A DNA stretch of 64,000 bases. It comes from Achromobacter xylosoxidans. Lineage in GTDB: Bacteria > Pseudomonadota > Gammaproteobacteria > Burkholderiales > Burkholderiaceae_B. Where the stretch lies: assembly GCF_002192695.1 (NCBI RefSeq), contig NZ_MTLG01000109.1, positions 1-64,000 on the forward strand. The letters run 5' to 3'. The position numbers and the translations under genes were made by a program. Position 1 is the first letter of the stretch. Each line of letters opens with the position of its first letter. This document shows, piece by piece, positions 1 through 9,415 of this stretch. The notes under the pieces were generated by a model. It did no database searches. It was not told the origin of the DNA and worked only from the letters and a program-made list of their open reading frames with translations.

Positions 1-162
1 GCCGGCAATGCCGACGCGCACGCCATGCTGGCGCAGAAGATCCGCAAGGGCGGCGGCGGCGTCTGGGGCGCCATGCCGATGCCGCCGAACCCGGGCGTCA
101 GCGACGACGACCTGAAACGCATCGTGGACTGGATTCTGGCCGGCGCACCCGCGCCGGGTTGA
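1..162 (+). CDS. c-type cytochrome, C-terminal fragment (sox cluster, possibly SoxD-like)
   Basis: Only the last 53 codons lie in the window, open at the left edge. The fragment carries MPMPPNPGVSDDDL followed by a C-terminal helix (KRIVDWILA), the usual end of small class I cytochromes c of the c551/c8 kind, where the Met in the MPP segment is the axial haem ligand. The CXXCH motif would lie upstream and is not visible. It ends 25 bp before soxY in the same direction, so it is probably the cytochrome subunit of a sulfane dehydrogenase (SoxD) or another Sox electron acceptor. The exact identity cannot be settled from this fragment. Confidence 0.75.
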   Translation, partial: AGNADAHAMLAQKIRKGGGGVWGAMPMPPNPGVSDDDLKRIVDWILAGAPAPG

Positions 163-187
163 ACACTCAGGGAGAGAGGAGACGGCT

Positions 188-670
188 ATGACGCAACAAC
201 ACATCGATCGGCAGCGGCGCAAGGTGGTCGGCCTGGGCACGGTGCTCAGCCTGGCCGTTGCGGCGGGCCTGCTGCGGCCCAGCCAGGCTTGGGCGGTGCA
301 GGCCGATTGGAACAAGCAGGCCTTCGATGCCAAGAGCATGCAGGACGTGATCAAGGCGCTGGGCGGTGGCGACGCCGTGGCCAGCGACCAGATCACGCTG
401 GTGGCCCCCGATATCGCCGAGAACGGCGCGGTGGTGCCGGTGGGGGCGGTCAGCAAGCTGCCCAACACCGAGCAGATCTCCATCCTGGTCACCAAGAATC
501 CGAACGCCCTGGCTGCCAGCTTCACGCTGCCCGCGGGTACCGAGCCCGAAGTGGCGACCCGCGTGAAGATGGGCCAGACCTCGGACGTGTACGCCCTGGT
601 CAAGGCCGACGGCAAGTACTACACGGCGCACAAGGAAATCAAGGTGACCCTGGGCGGCTGCGGCGGCTGA
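188..670 (+). CDS. soxY: SoxY, sulfur-carrier subunit of the Sox complex
   Basis: 160 aa. SoxY carries the sulfur substrate covalently on a C-terminal cysteine in the periplasm. The protein ends in GGCGG, the swinging-arm motif, with Cys at position 158. The N-terminus has an RR pair followed by a hydrophobic stretch (RQRRKVVGLGTVLSLAVAA), which fits Tat export as a folded SoxYZ pair. A strong ribosome site (GAGAGGAGA) precedes the ATG. soxZ follows after 37 bp and soxAX after that, the canonical order, so function is secure. Confidence 0.95.
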   Translation: MTQQHIDRQRRKVVGLGTVLSLAVAAGLLRPSQAWAVQADWNKQAFDAKSMQDVIKALGGGDAVASDQITLVAPDIAENGAVVPVGAVSKLPNTEQISILVTKNPNALAASFTLPAGTEPEVATRVKMGQTSDVYALVKADGKYYTAHKEIKVTLGGCGG

Positions 671-707
671 TCCGCGCACCGGCTACGACCAATCAAGGAG
701 ACAGCAC

Positions 708-1022
708 ATGGAAGCAAGGCCGATGCGGATCCGCGCCGCGGAGAAAGACGGCGTGATCGAGGTGAAGGTCCTGATGAGCCACATCATGGAAACCGGGCAG
801 CGCAAGGACGCCGAAGGCAAAGTGGTGCCGGCGCATTTCATCCAGGACGTCGTGGTGAAGAACGGCGACAAGGTGGTGCTCGCGGCGCAATGGGGGCCAG
901 CGGTGTCGCGCGACCCGTTCCTGTCGTTCAAGTTCAAGGGCGGTGCCAAGGGCGACAAGGTCAGCGTCACGTGGAAAGACAGCGAAGGCGCGACCCGCAC
1001 GGACACCACCACGGTGACCTAG
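708..1022 (+). CDS. soxZ: SoxZ, partner subunit of the SoxYZ sulfur carrier
   Basis: 104 aa, normal length for the family, with no signal peptide. SoxZ is exported as a passenger with SoxY and forms the immunoglobulin-like half of the SoxYZ heterodimer. Typical segments are the early KVLMSHIMETGQRKD and the central VVPAHFIQDV, followed by beta-strand-rich sequence containing DPFLSFKFKGGAKGD. AAGGAGA lies ahead of the ATG. It sits between soxY and soxA in one transcription unit. Confidence 0.95.
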   Translation: MEARPMRIRAAEKDGVIEVKVLMSHIMETGQRKDAEGKVVPAHFIQDVVVKNGDKVVLAAQWGPAVSRDPFLSFKFKGGAKGDKVSVTWKDSEGATRTDTTTVT

Positions 1023-1109
1023 CGTTTCGAATGTGTGAGTGAAGGCGGACAAACAATAAGCGCCCGTCGGCACGCAAGGCCGGCAGGGCAACCGCGTGAG
1101 GAGACATAC

Positions 1110-1934
1110 ATGGATAGGAAACGCATGGCCGCCGCCTGTGCGCTGGCCGGTGTCGCGCTGGCTGGGGCGAGGTTCGCCGCGGCCGCGACCGAGCAGGATA
1201 CGGCGCAGGGTATCGCGCAGTACCGCGAAATGCTGGCCGACGGCAACCCCGCCGAGCTGATCGAGATGGCGGGCGAGGACCTGTGGAAGGAAAGCCGCGG
1301 GCCGAAGAACGCCTCGCTGGAAAAATGCGACCTGGGCCAAGGCGCCGGCGTGGTCAAGGGCGCGTATGCGCAGTTGCCGCGCTACTTCGAGGATGCCGGC
1401 CGCGTCATGGACCTGGAGAGCCGCCTGGTCTATTGCATGGTGCAGCTGCAAGGCATGGAGGCCGCCGAGGTCACCAAGAAGCCGTTCTCGGGCGACGGGC
1501 AGTATTCGACCGACATCGAGGCGCTGGTGGCGTATGTGGCCGGCATGTCGCGCGGCATGAAGATCGCCGTGCCGCAGAGCCACCCCAAGGAGCAGGCCGC
1601 CTACGCGCGCGGCCGCGACATCTTCTACTACCGCGGCGGTCCGTATGACTTTTCCTGTGCGTCCTGCCACACCGGGGACAACAAGCGCATCCGCCTGCAG
1701 GACCTGCCCAACCTGACCAAGCAGGAGCCCGCGCGCGCGGCCTTCGCCAGCTGGCCGGCCTATCGCGTGTCGCAAGGTGCGCTGCGTTCCATGCAATGGC
1801 GCCTGCAGGACTGCTTCCGCCAGCAGCGCATGCCCTTGCTGAAATACGGTTCGGACGCCTCGGTGGACCTGACCGTATTCCTGGGTGTCAACGCCAACGG
1901 CGGCCAGATGATGGCCCCGGCCATCAAGCGGTAA
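1110..1934 (+). CDS. soxA: SoxA, L-cysteine S-thiosulfotransferase cytochrome subunit (mono-haem type)
   Basis: 274 aa from the ATG at 1110, chosen because GTGAGGAGA precedes it and a signal peptide follows (residues 1-26, ending near AAAA). SoxAX joins thiosulfate oxidatively to the SoxY cysteine. A single CXXCH (CASCH, residues 183-187) is present, and Cys235 in RLQDCFRQQRMP matches the cysteine that becomes the persulfide ligand and active site. The N-terminal domain keeps Cys73 and Cys109 but has no CXXCH, so this is the mono-haem form rather than the di-haem form. soxX starts 10 bp downstream. Confidence 0.95.
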   Translation: MDRKRMAAACALAGVALAGARFAAAATEQDTAQGIAQYREMLADGNPAELIEMAGEDLWKESRGPKNASLEKCDLGQGAGVVKGAYAQLPRYFEDAGRVMDLESRLVYCMVQLQGMEAAEVTKKPFSGDGQYSTDIEALVAYVAGMSRGMKIAVPQSHPKEQAAYARGRDIFYYRGGPYDFSCASCHTGDNKRIRLQDLPNLTKQEPARAAFASWPAYRVSQGALRSMQWRLQDCFRQQRMPLLKYGSDASVDLTVFLGVNANGGQMMAPAIKR

Positions 1935-1944
1935 AGGGGGAATC

Positions 1945-2601
1945 ATGCGCAAGATACGCACGACCTGGCCCGGCCTGGCGGCCTTGGGCCTGCTACTGGC
2001 GGCAAACGCCGCCGCGCAACAGCCGGCGCCGAAGGCGGTTGTCGATCACCAGGCGTTGGTGGCGGAGCTGAAGGACTCCTTCGTCGAGCGCGGCCTCGCC
2101 AAGCTGGACCGGATCGATCAATCGACCATGCAGCGGGCCTGTTCGATCGCCGATGCAGGCGGCGAGATGCCCGCGGAAACGGCCCTGAAGATCACGCAGG
2201 AAGCCGCCGCCAACGTCAAGCCGCCCGCCGACGGCAACTACATCGGCGATTGGCGGCAGGGCGAGAAAGTGGCGCAGAACGGCCGCGGCCTGCAGTTCTC
2301 GGATACGGCCAAGACCATCAATGGCGGCAATTGCTATGCCTGCCACCAGATGACCAAGGCCGAGATTTCGTTTGGCAATATCGGTCCGTCGCTCTACCAG
2401 TACGGCAAGCTGCGCGGCAACGGCAAGGAAATGGTCGCCTACACCTGGAACAAGATCTACGACTCGCACGCCACCATGCCTTGTTCCAACATGCCGCGCT
2501 TCGGCGCGGCGGGCATCCTGACGGCACAGCAGCTCAAGGATGTCATGGCGCTGCTGCTGGATCCGCAATCCGCCGTCAACGACGACCAGGCCAAGCCTTG
2601 A
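1945..2601 (+). CDS. soxX: SoxX, mono-haem cytochrome c partner of SoxA
   Basis: 218 aa with a signal peptide (residues 1-24, cut after ANAAA). SoxX takes electrons from SoxA during thiosulfate conjugation. The haem motif is CYACH at 130-134, and the segment TMPCSNMPRFG near 178-188 holds the expected distal Met ligand. The roughly 100-residue N-terminal extension before the haem domain is longer than in short SoxX proteins, a variant known in proteobacteria. The spacing of 10 bp from soxA indicates cotranscription. Confidence 0.93.
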   Translation: MRKIRTTWPGLAALGLLLAANAAAQQPAPKAVVDHQALVAELKDSFVERGLAKLDRIDQSTMQRACSIADAGGEMPAETALKITQEAAANVKPPADGNYIGDWRQGEKVAQNGRGLQFSDTAKTINGGNCYACHQMTKAEISFGNIGPSLYQYGKLRGNGKEMVAYTWNKIYDSHATMPCSNMPRFGAAGILTAQQLKDVMALLLDPQSAVNDDQAKP

Positions 2602-2624
2602 ACGCCGCCCCGCGCGCAGGACGC

Positions 2625-3131
2625 ATGAACGCTGTTTCCAGATACGGCCGCTTGCTGCTGGCCGTGGGCATGCTGGCCGCCGCGGCGGCCCATGCCCAGG
2701 CGCCGCCGAAAGTGGGGGACAAGCTCGTGATGCCGGACGTGCAGCTGCTGGACGGCACCCGGCTGTCCGCCGCCGATTTCGCGGGCAAGCCGCTGGTGGT
2801 GGAGTACTGGGCTTCCTGGTGCCCCTACTGCGCGCGGCAGAATCCGCATCTGCAGAAGCTCACCGAGGCCGCGCGCGGCAAGGGCCTGCGCATCCTGACG
2901 GTCAGCATCGACAAGGATGAGCAGGCCGCGCGCGACTACGTCGCCAAGCATGGCTACACCTTTGGCGTGGCCATGGACAACGAAGCGCTGCGGGCGGTCT
3001 TCGGCAAGCGCCGCGTCATTCCCGAAATATTCGTGCTGGACGCGAATGGCAAGCTGCTCGAGGCCATCCCCGGCGAGATGTTCGAGGAGGACGTGCTCGA
3101 ACTGCTGCGCCATGCCACGCCGCGCTCCTGA
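2625..3131 (+). CDS. soxW: TlpA/SoxW-like periplasmic thioredoxin
   Basis: 168 aa from the ATG at 2625, which has AGGA four bases upstream; longer in-frame extensions would overlap soxX. A signal peptide (residues 1-25) is followed by an AhpC/TlpA-type thioredoxin fold with WASWCPYC (Cys66, Cys69) and the cis-proline region VIPEIFVLD. In Sox clusters SoxW-like thioredoxins keep SoxYZ or the c-type cytochromes reduced. The location between soxX and soxB supports that role, though a general disulfide-reductase role is not excluded. The symbol is assigned by context. Confidence 0.8.
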   Translation: MNAVSRYGRLLLAVGMLAAAAAHAQAPPKVGDKLVMPDVQLLDGTRLSAADFAGKPLVVEYWASWCPYCARQNPHLQKLTEAARGKGLRILTVSIDKDEQAARDYVAKHGYTFGVAMDNEALRAVFGKRRVIPEIFVLDANGKLLEAIPGEMFEEDVLELLRHATPRS

Positions 3132-3162
3132 GCGCCTCTCTCCCTCTCACACGGTTGGACCG

Positions 3163-4875
3163 ATGATCAATCGACGCGAGTTTCTTCAGATGTTGGCAGT
3201 CGCCTCCGCGGGCGGCATGGGCCTGTCGCACCACCCGCGAGCGGCGGCGCAGGCGGCGCAGGCGTTCTACGACGCGCCCGCCTTCGGCAACGTGCACTTC
3301 CTGCATTTCACCGATTGCCACGCGCAGCTCATGCCGCTCTATTTCCGCGAGCCCAGCGTCAACCTGGGCATCGGGCAGGCTGCGGGACGCGCGCCGCATC
3401 TGGTGGGCGAACATCTGCTCAAGGCCTATGGCATCACGCCGGGTTCGGCCCAGGCCTATGCCTTTACCTGTCTGGACTTCGCCCAGGCTGCGGGGCAGTA
3501 CGGGAAGGTGGGCGGCTTCGCCCATCTGGCGACCCTGGTCAAGCGCCTGAAGGCCTCGCGCCCGGGCGCGCTGTTGCTGGACGGCGGCGACACCTGGCAA
3601 GGGTCGGGCACCGCCCTCTGGACCCGAGGACAGGACATGGTGGATGCCTGCCTGCTGCTGGGCGTGGATATGATGACGGCGCATTGGGAGTTCACGCTGG
3701 GCGCCGACCGCGTGCAGGAAGTGCTGGAGAAGGACCTGAAGGGCAAGGTCGAGTTCCTGGCGCAGAACGTCGAGACCAGCGACTTCGGCGACGCGGTGTT
3801 CGCTCCCTATTCGATGCGTGAAATGAACGGCGTGCCGCTGGCCGTGATCGGCCAGGCGTTTCCCTATACGCCCATCGCCAACCCCCGCTACATGGTGCCG
3901 GACTGGACTTTCGGCATCCAGGAACAGCGGTTGCAGGAAACCATAGACGAGGTGCGCGGCAAGGGTGCGCAAGCCGTGGTGCTGCTATCGCACAACGGCA
4001 TGGACGTGGATCTGAAACTGGCTTCGCGCGTGCGCGGCCTGGACGCGATCCTGGGCGGCCATACGCATGACGGCGTGCCCGCCCCGGTGGCGGTGCAGAA
4101 CGCCGGCGGCAAGACGCTGGTCACCAATGCCGGCAGCAACGGCAAATTCCTTGGCGTGCTGGATTTCGATGTCAAGGACGGCAAGGTGGCCGACTTCCGC
4201 TACACGCTGATGCCGGTGTTCGCCCAGTACCTGCCGGCGGACCCTGCCATGGCGGAGCTGGTCGAGCGCATCCGCGCGCCGTATGCGCAAAAGCTGTCGC
4301 AGCCCTTGGCCACCACGGAGGAAACCCTGTACCGGCGCGGCAATTTCAACGGCACCTTCGATCAGGTGATCCTGGATGCGCTGATGCAGGTCAAGGGCGC
4401 GGAGATTGCCTTTTCGCCCGGATTCCGCTGGGGCACCAGCCTGCTGCCGGGCCAGGCGATCACGATGGAAAACGTGCTGGACCAGACCGCCATCACCTAT
4501 CCCCATACCACCGTGACGCAGATGAGCGGCGCCACCCTCAAGACCATCCTGGAGGACGTGGCCGACAATCTGTTCAACCCGGATCCCTACTACCAGCAGG
4601 GCGGAGACATGGTGCGCGTGGGCGGTTTGCAGTATGCGATCGATCCGGCGGGCGCGGCGGGGGCGCGGATCAGCGACATGCGCCTGGGAGGCTCGCCGGT
4701 CCAGGCCGACAAGCAGTACAAGGTGGCCGGCTGGGCGCCGGTGGCTGAAGGCGCCAGCGGCGAGCCCATTTGGGATGTGGTGGCGACTTATCTGCGCGAC
4801 CGCAAGACGATAGGCCAGGTAAGCCCCAATCAGCCCGCGGTCAAGGGCGTGGCCGGCAATCAGGGCTTGATGTAG
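3163..4875 (+). CDS. soxB: SoxB, dimanganese S-sulfosulfanyl-L-cysteine sulfohydrolase
   Basis: 570 aa, normal for SoxB. It releases sulfate from the SoxY-bound thiosulfonate in the periplasm. The N-terminus MINRREFLQML is a twin-arginine signal. Metal motifs of the 5'-nucleotidase/calcineurin-type fold are visible in order: HFTDCHAQL (Asp51, His53), GGDTWQGSGT near 142, AHWEFTLG near 173 (the SoxB form of GNHEF), LSHNGMD near 274 and GGHTHDG near 297. The ATG at 3163 is the only start giving the Tat signal at the N-terminus. The 3' end overlaps the opposite-strand DsrE-like gene by 16 bp. Confidence 0.95.
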   Translation: MINRREFLQMLAVASAGGMGLSHHPRAAAQAAQAFYDAPAFGNVHFLHFTDCHAQLMPLYFREPSVNLGIGQAAGRAPHLVGEHLLKAYGITPGSAQAYAFTCLDFAQAAGQYGKVGGFAHLATLVKRLKASRPGALLLDGGDTWQGSGTALWTRGQDMVDACLLLGVDMMTAHWEFTLGADRVQEVLEKDLKGKVEFLAQNVETSDFGDAVFAPYSMREMNGVPLAVIGQAFPYTPIANPRYMVPDWTFGIQEQRLQETIDEVRGKGAQAVVLLSHNGMDVDLKLASRVRGLDAILGGHTHDGVPAPVAVQNAGGKTLVTNAGSNGKFLGVLDFDVKDGKVADFRYTLMPVFAQYLPADPAMAELVERIRAPYAQKLSQPLATTEETLYRRGNFNGTFDQVILDALMQVKGAEIAFSPGFRWGTSLLPGQAITMENVLDQTAITYPHTTVTQMSGATLKTILEDVADNLFNPDPYYQQGGDMVRVGGLQYAIDPAGAAGARISDMRLGGSPVQADKQYKVAGWAPVAEGASGEPIWDVVATYLRDRKTIGQVSPNQPAVKGVAGNQGLM

Positions 4876-5273
4876 GCATAGCCTTCTTGCTGCAGGCGGG
4901 TGATGCGGACCACGCCGGAGGGCGTGAAGTCCGCTTCCATCACGAAGGCATCCTTGGCCAGCTTGCGGTTCTTGAGCGTGATCTCGCAGACTTCGAAGGC
5001 CACGCCGCGCGCGGCTAGCGCCGAGATCAGCGGGCCGACCTGGGCCGCGTCCTTGTAGTCCGTCATCAGGAAGTCGACGCCATCGGCATGGGCCACCAGC
5101 TTGATGGAGGTGTCGGGCGCGGTGTCCAGCTGGTTGCGCATGTTGCGCAGCGCGGAAAGCGCCTGCGAGGCGGAATCGTTGACGTGATAGACGACCTTGT
5201 CGGCGGCCAGCGTGGCGCTTGCCGCGCCCATCAATGCCATGCCCAACATCAATGCCAGCAGTTTTTTCAACAT
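4860..5273 (-). CDS. exported DsrE/DsrF-like family protein
   Basis: 137 aa. A clear Sec signal peptide (MLKKLLALMLGMALMGAASATLAA) precedes a DsrE-like alpha/beta domain containing DTSIKLVAHADGVDFLM and FEVCEITLKNRKL, whose cysteine is the conserved one of the family. DsrE-type proteins bind or relay sulfane sulfur. Classical DsrEFH is cytoplasmic, whereas this one is predicted periplasmic and so could meet Sox intermediates. AGAGGAGG lies 7 bp before the ATG. The gene is convergent with soxB and shares its last 16 bp. The biochemical role is inferred from context. Confidence 0.8.
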   Translation of the reverse strand: MLKKLLALMLGMALMGAASATLAADKVVYHVNDSASQALSALRNMRNQLDTAPDTSIKLVAHADGVDFLMTDYKDAAQVGPLISALAARGVAFEVCEITLKNRKLAKDAFVMEADFTPSGVVRITRLQQEGYAYIKP

Positions 5274-5368
5274 ACTTGCCTCCTCTGGGTGCGGCAGCGG
5301 TGCCGCGGCGCATGGCCATGATATCAGCGCATGCGCGCCATGGGGCAATGATGCGGCCGTCGTCTCTC

Positions 5369-6637
5369 CTAGGCGTATCGCTCCAGCCGGAATGGCCGGA
5401 TGTCCACCGGCGCTGCATTCCCCTGGATGAGGGCGGCCATGGTTTCTCCCACCGCCGGGCCGATGCCGAAGCCGTGTCCCGAAAATCCCGATGCCAGATA
5501 GAGCCCCGGCACGGCGGCGACCGGTGCGATGACAGGCATGGCGTCCGGCGTCACGTCGATGTAGCCGCCCCATGACTGCGCGATGCGTGCCTGCTGGAAC
5601 ACCGGGAAGGCGTGCTGCAGGCGGGCCCAGGCCTGGTCTATGCCGCGCGCGTAGGGCGCGGGATCGAGCACGCGGCAGCGCTCGTAAGGCGTCTCGCGGT
5701 CGGCCGGAAAGCGGCGCGGCGTCGCCAGTTCCTCGAAGAAGCGCTTGCTGAAGCGGATCTTTACCAGCGAATTATTGGCGATCCACGTGCGCAGGAACTT
5801 GCCCATCAGGCGGAAGCTGTCGGGCACCAGTTCGGCCAGGGAGGCCGAGAACTGCGAGACGGTGTAGCCGCCATCGGCACGCTTGCGGCAGGTGAAGTCC
5901 CGGCCGTTGATGGCCAGCGATACGCCGGCGTCGAACGGCTCGGTGCGCAGCACAGAACCGCGCACCTTCAGCTGCGGGAAGTCCACGCCCAGGTTGCCGC
6001 AGAACAGGCGCGACCAGCCGCCGGCGGCCACCAGTACCGCCTGCGCGCGCAAAGTGCCGCGTTCGGTGATGACCGTGTCGGCGCGGCCTGCGCTGGTCTC
6101 CAGGCCGCGCACGGCGCAGTTTTCGTATATCAGCGCGCCGGCCTGGCGCGCCAGCGCCGCGACACCCTGGGTGGCGATCTGCGGCTCCGCCACGCCGTCG
6201 GCGGCGCTGTAGAGCGCACCCGTCCAGGCGCGCGAGGAACTGGGCAGCAGGCGCAGCGCAGCTTCGCGGCCCAGCATGTCGGCCTCTACGCCGTAGGCGC
6301 GCGCCTTGGCCAGCCAGCTTTCGTGCTCGGCGGCGTCGCTATCGTTTTCCTGCAGGTAGACCAGGCCGTTGCGGCGGTAGCCGACTTCGACCTGGTCCTG
6401 GATGTCGCGCCAGAGCTGGTTGGCGCGCAGCGCCAGCGGCACCTCGGGCAGATCGCGCCCCAGTGTGCGCACCCAGCCCCAGTTGCGCGAGGACTGTTCG
6501 CAGGCCAGCGCGCCTTTTTCGAACAGCGCGCAGCGCACGCCCGCGCGCGCCAGCGCGAGCGCCGTGCTCACGCCTATGATGCCGCCGCCGATGATGGCCA
6601 CGTCCACCGTGGCTGGAAATTTCGTTTGAGTCGTCAT
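5369..6637 (-). CDS. FAD-dependent D-amino-acid oxidase/dehydrogenase (DAO family)
   Basis: 422 aa, soluble. The N-terminus has the Rossmann dinucleotide motif GGGIIGVSTALALARAG followed by FEKG, and the C-terminal part has GLYLASGFSGHGFGIGPAVGE, the usual second FAD-contacting segment of the DAO superfamily (DadA, glycine/sarcosine oxidases). It is the last gene of a run of five same-strand genes beginning with an amino-acid ABC transporter, so it probably deaminates or demethylates the imported amino acid or amine. The substrate is not deducible. Confidence 0.85.
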   Translation of the reverse strand: MTTQTKFPATVDVAIIGGGIIGVSTALALARAGVRCALFEKGALACEQSSRNWGWVRTLGRDLPEVPLALRANQLWRDIQDQVEVGYRRNGLVYLQENDSDAAEHESWLAKARAYGVEADMLGREAALRLLPSSSRAWTGALYSAADGVAEPQIATQGVAALARQAGALIYENCAVRGLETSAGRADTVITERGTLRAQAVLVAAGGWSRLFCGNLGVDFPQLKVRGSVLRTEPFDAGVSLAINGRDFTCRKRADGGYTVSQFSASLAELVPDSFRLMGKFLRTWIANNSLVKIRFSKRFFEELATPRRFPADRETPYERCRVLDPAPYARGIDQAWARLQHAFPVFQQARIAQSWGGYIDVTPDAMPVIAPVAAVPGLYLASGFSGHGFGIGPAVGETMAALIQGNAAPVDIRPFRLERYA

Positions 6638-6664
6638 GACGATATGAAAGCGCCAGGGCAGGGG

Positions 6665-7963
6665 TCAGGCGGGATAGCCCAGCGCGTCGCGCAGGCGGTA
6701 CCAGTTGATGGCCAGCGTCGCGCCGAACTGCCGCGCCGGGTAAAAGGGCATGCGCTCGATGGGCGTGACGGGAAACTCGAGTTCGCGCGCCGGCACGCCG
6801 CGGATGGCGTCGGTCAGCACGCGGCCCAGCGCCGTGCCCATGGCCACGCCGCGTCCGCAGTAGCCGTAAGCGGTCCAGATACCCGGCGCCAGGCGATGCA
6901 CGCGCGGCAGGTCATCCATGGTCATGCCCACGCGGCAGGCCCAGCCGTGGCGCCAAGTGGCATCGGCCAGCTGCGGGAAGCGCGCGATCGCGGCGCGGCG
7001 CAGCTGCTCGCCGGTTGACGGATCCAGGCGCTCGGACGAGTGCCCGCGGCCGCCGATGACGAAGCGCCCCTCGGGGTCGATGCGGCAGTAGTAGGTGATC
7101 TTGCGCGTCTCGGAGATGCCGGCGCGCAGCGGCAGCAACTGCTCCTGCAGCGCCTGCGGTAGGGGATCGGTGGCGATCTGCGCGCTGGATACGTTGACGT
7201 AGGACTGCGCTACGGCAGGCCATAGCCGGTCGGTGTAGGCGTCTGTCGCCAGCACGACGTGGCGCGCCTGGACGGCAAAGCCGTTGACGCTCAGCGTCGC
7301 GCCGCCGCCAGGCGCCGGCGTCACGGCCGATACCGGCGAGTGGTCATGCACCGCCGCGCCGGCGTCTTGCGCCGCGCGCGCCAGTCCTCGCGCGAAGGCC
7401 AGCGGCTGTACCGCGCCCGCGCGCCTTTCGCGCAGCCCCGCGGGCCAGAACGATGAGCCGGTGGCCGCGCGCATCGCGTCGGCGTCCAGGTATTCGACGT
7501 CGCCGCCATGCGCGTTCAGCTCCCGCGCGCGGCTTTTGAGATAGCTGCCCGATGCCGCCGAGAATGCGCCCTGGATCCAGCCGTTGCGGGTGGGCGAGCA
7601 ATCGATGCGCAGGCGTTCGGCCAGCTCGAAAAGATAGTCGGCATTGCCATAGGCAAAGCGCATCATGCGCGCCGCCGTGTCCGCGCCGAAGCGGCGGATC
7701 AGCGCGGCGGGTCCGGGCTTGAAGCCCGGCACTACCTGGCCGCCGTTGCGCCCGGAGGCGCGATGGGCCACTTCATGGGATTCGAACAGCGCTACCTTGA
7801 GGCCGGCCTCGGCCAGATGCAAGGCGGCCGACAGTCCGGTGAAACCGCCGCCGATCACGGCGGCGTCGACATGCAGCGGGCCGGCCAGCGCCGGCGAGGC
7901 GGCGCGCGCAGGCGCGGTCGCGGCCCACAGCGTGGCTGCGGGCGAAAACAGATCATGGTTCAT
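6665..7963 (-). CDS. FAD-dependent oxidoreductase, PuuB-like
   Basis: 432 aa from the ATG at 7963. That start leaves a 10-bp gap after the ATPase stop; an upstream alternative at 8008 would run into the ATPase gene. GGGFTGLSAALHLAEAG is the FAD-binding motif, followed by SGRNGGQVVPG, typical of the gamma-glutamylputrescine oxidase (PuuB/YurR) branch. The C-terminus contains YGYCGRGVAMGTALGR. It pairs with the second FAD oxidase 27 bp downstream and with the ABC transporter upstream. The two oxidases may act on successive intermediates or on related amines. Confidence 0.82.
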   Translation of the reverse strand: MNHDLFSPAATLWAATAPARAASPALAGPLHVDAAVIGGGFTGLSAALHLAEAGLKVALFESHEVAHRASGRNGGQVVPGFKPGPAALIRRFGADTAARMMRFAYGNADYLFELAERLRIDCSPTRNGWIQGAFSAASGSYLKSRARELNAHGGDVEYLDADAMRAATGSSFWPAGLRERRAGAVQPLAFARGLARAAQDAGAAVHDHSPVSAVTPAPGGGATLSVNGFAVQARHVVLATDAYTDRLWPAVAQSYVNVSSAQIATDPLPQALQEQLLPLRAGISETRKITYYCRIDPEGRFVIGGRGHSSERLDPSTGEQLRRAAIARFPQLADATWRHGWACRVGMTMDDLPRVHRLAPGIWTAYGYCGRGVAMGTALGRVLTDAIRGVPARELEFPVTPIERMPFYPARQFGATLAINWYRLRDALGYPA

Positions 7964-7973
7964 GGTGCCGGAG

Positions 7974-8701
<728 letters not shown>

Positions 8702-8705
<4 letters not shown>

Positions 8706-9361
8706 TGACGGCGCCCCAAGCGGCGTTCAAGTTTGCCGATGAAGTACATCATGGGCAGGCTCATGGCCAGGTACATGAGGGCGACCAGCGTGAAGATGGT
8801 GGCGCTCTTGAAGGTGGAGGAGGCGATCAGCTTGCTCTGCATGGACAGCTCGACCACGGTGATGACCGCCGTCTGCGAGGAGTCCTTGAGCATCATGACC
8901 ACGTTGTTGCCGTAGGGCGGCAGCGCGACCTTGAAGGCCTGCGGCAGCACCACCCGGCGCATCAGCTTGGCGCGCGACATGCCCAGCGACTGGGCCGCCT
9001 CGAACTGGCCGGGATCGACCGCGTCGATGCCCGAGCGGAATACTTCCGACATGTATGAGGAGTACGCGATGCCCAGGCCCAGCGCGCCGGCCTGGAAGGC
9101 GGTCAGGCTGATGCCGATCTCCGGCAGCACGAAGTACATGTAGAACAGCACGACGATGATGGGAACGCCGCGGATGATGTTGGTGAGGATGCGGCTGGCG
9201 TGCGACAGCGGCGCGACGCCGCTGACCCGCAGCAGGGCCCAGAACAGGCCGAGCGCCGTGGCGATGACCAGCGCCGCCGCAGTGATGGCGATGGTCGTCA
9301 GCACCCCCTGCATCAGCACCGGGAAGAACTCCGCGGCGTCACTGAAAAATGACTGGAACAT
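8702..9361 (-). CDS. polar amino-acid ABC transporter, permease
   Basis: 219 aa with about five membrane segments, starting near residue 15. The EAA loop appears as EAAQSLGMSRAKLMRRVVLPQAFK, partly quoted here as SLGMSRAKLMRRVVLPQ, characteristic of HisM/GlnP permeases. A single permease gene suggests a homodimer. It lies between the binding-protein gene (54 bp upstream) and the ATPase gene (4-bp overlap). Confidence 0.9.
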
Positions 9362-9415
9362 CTTGGATACCTGTTAGGCGGCGCGCCGCGGCGGATCGGG
9401 CCGCGGCGCTCGGGA

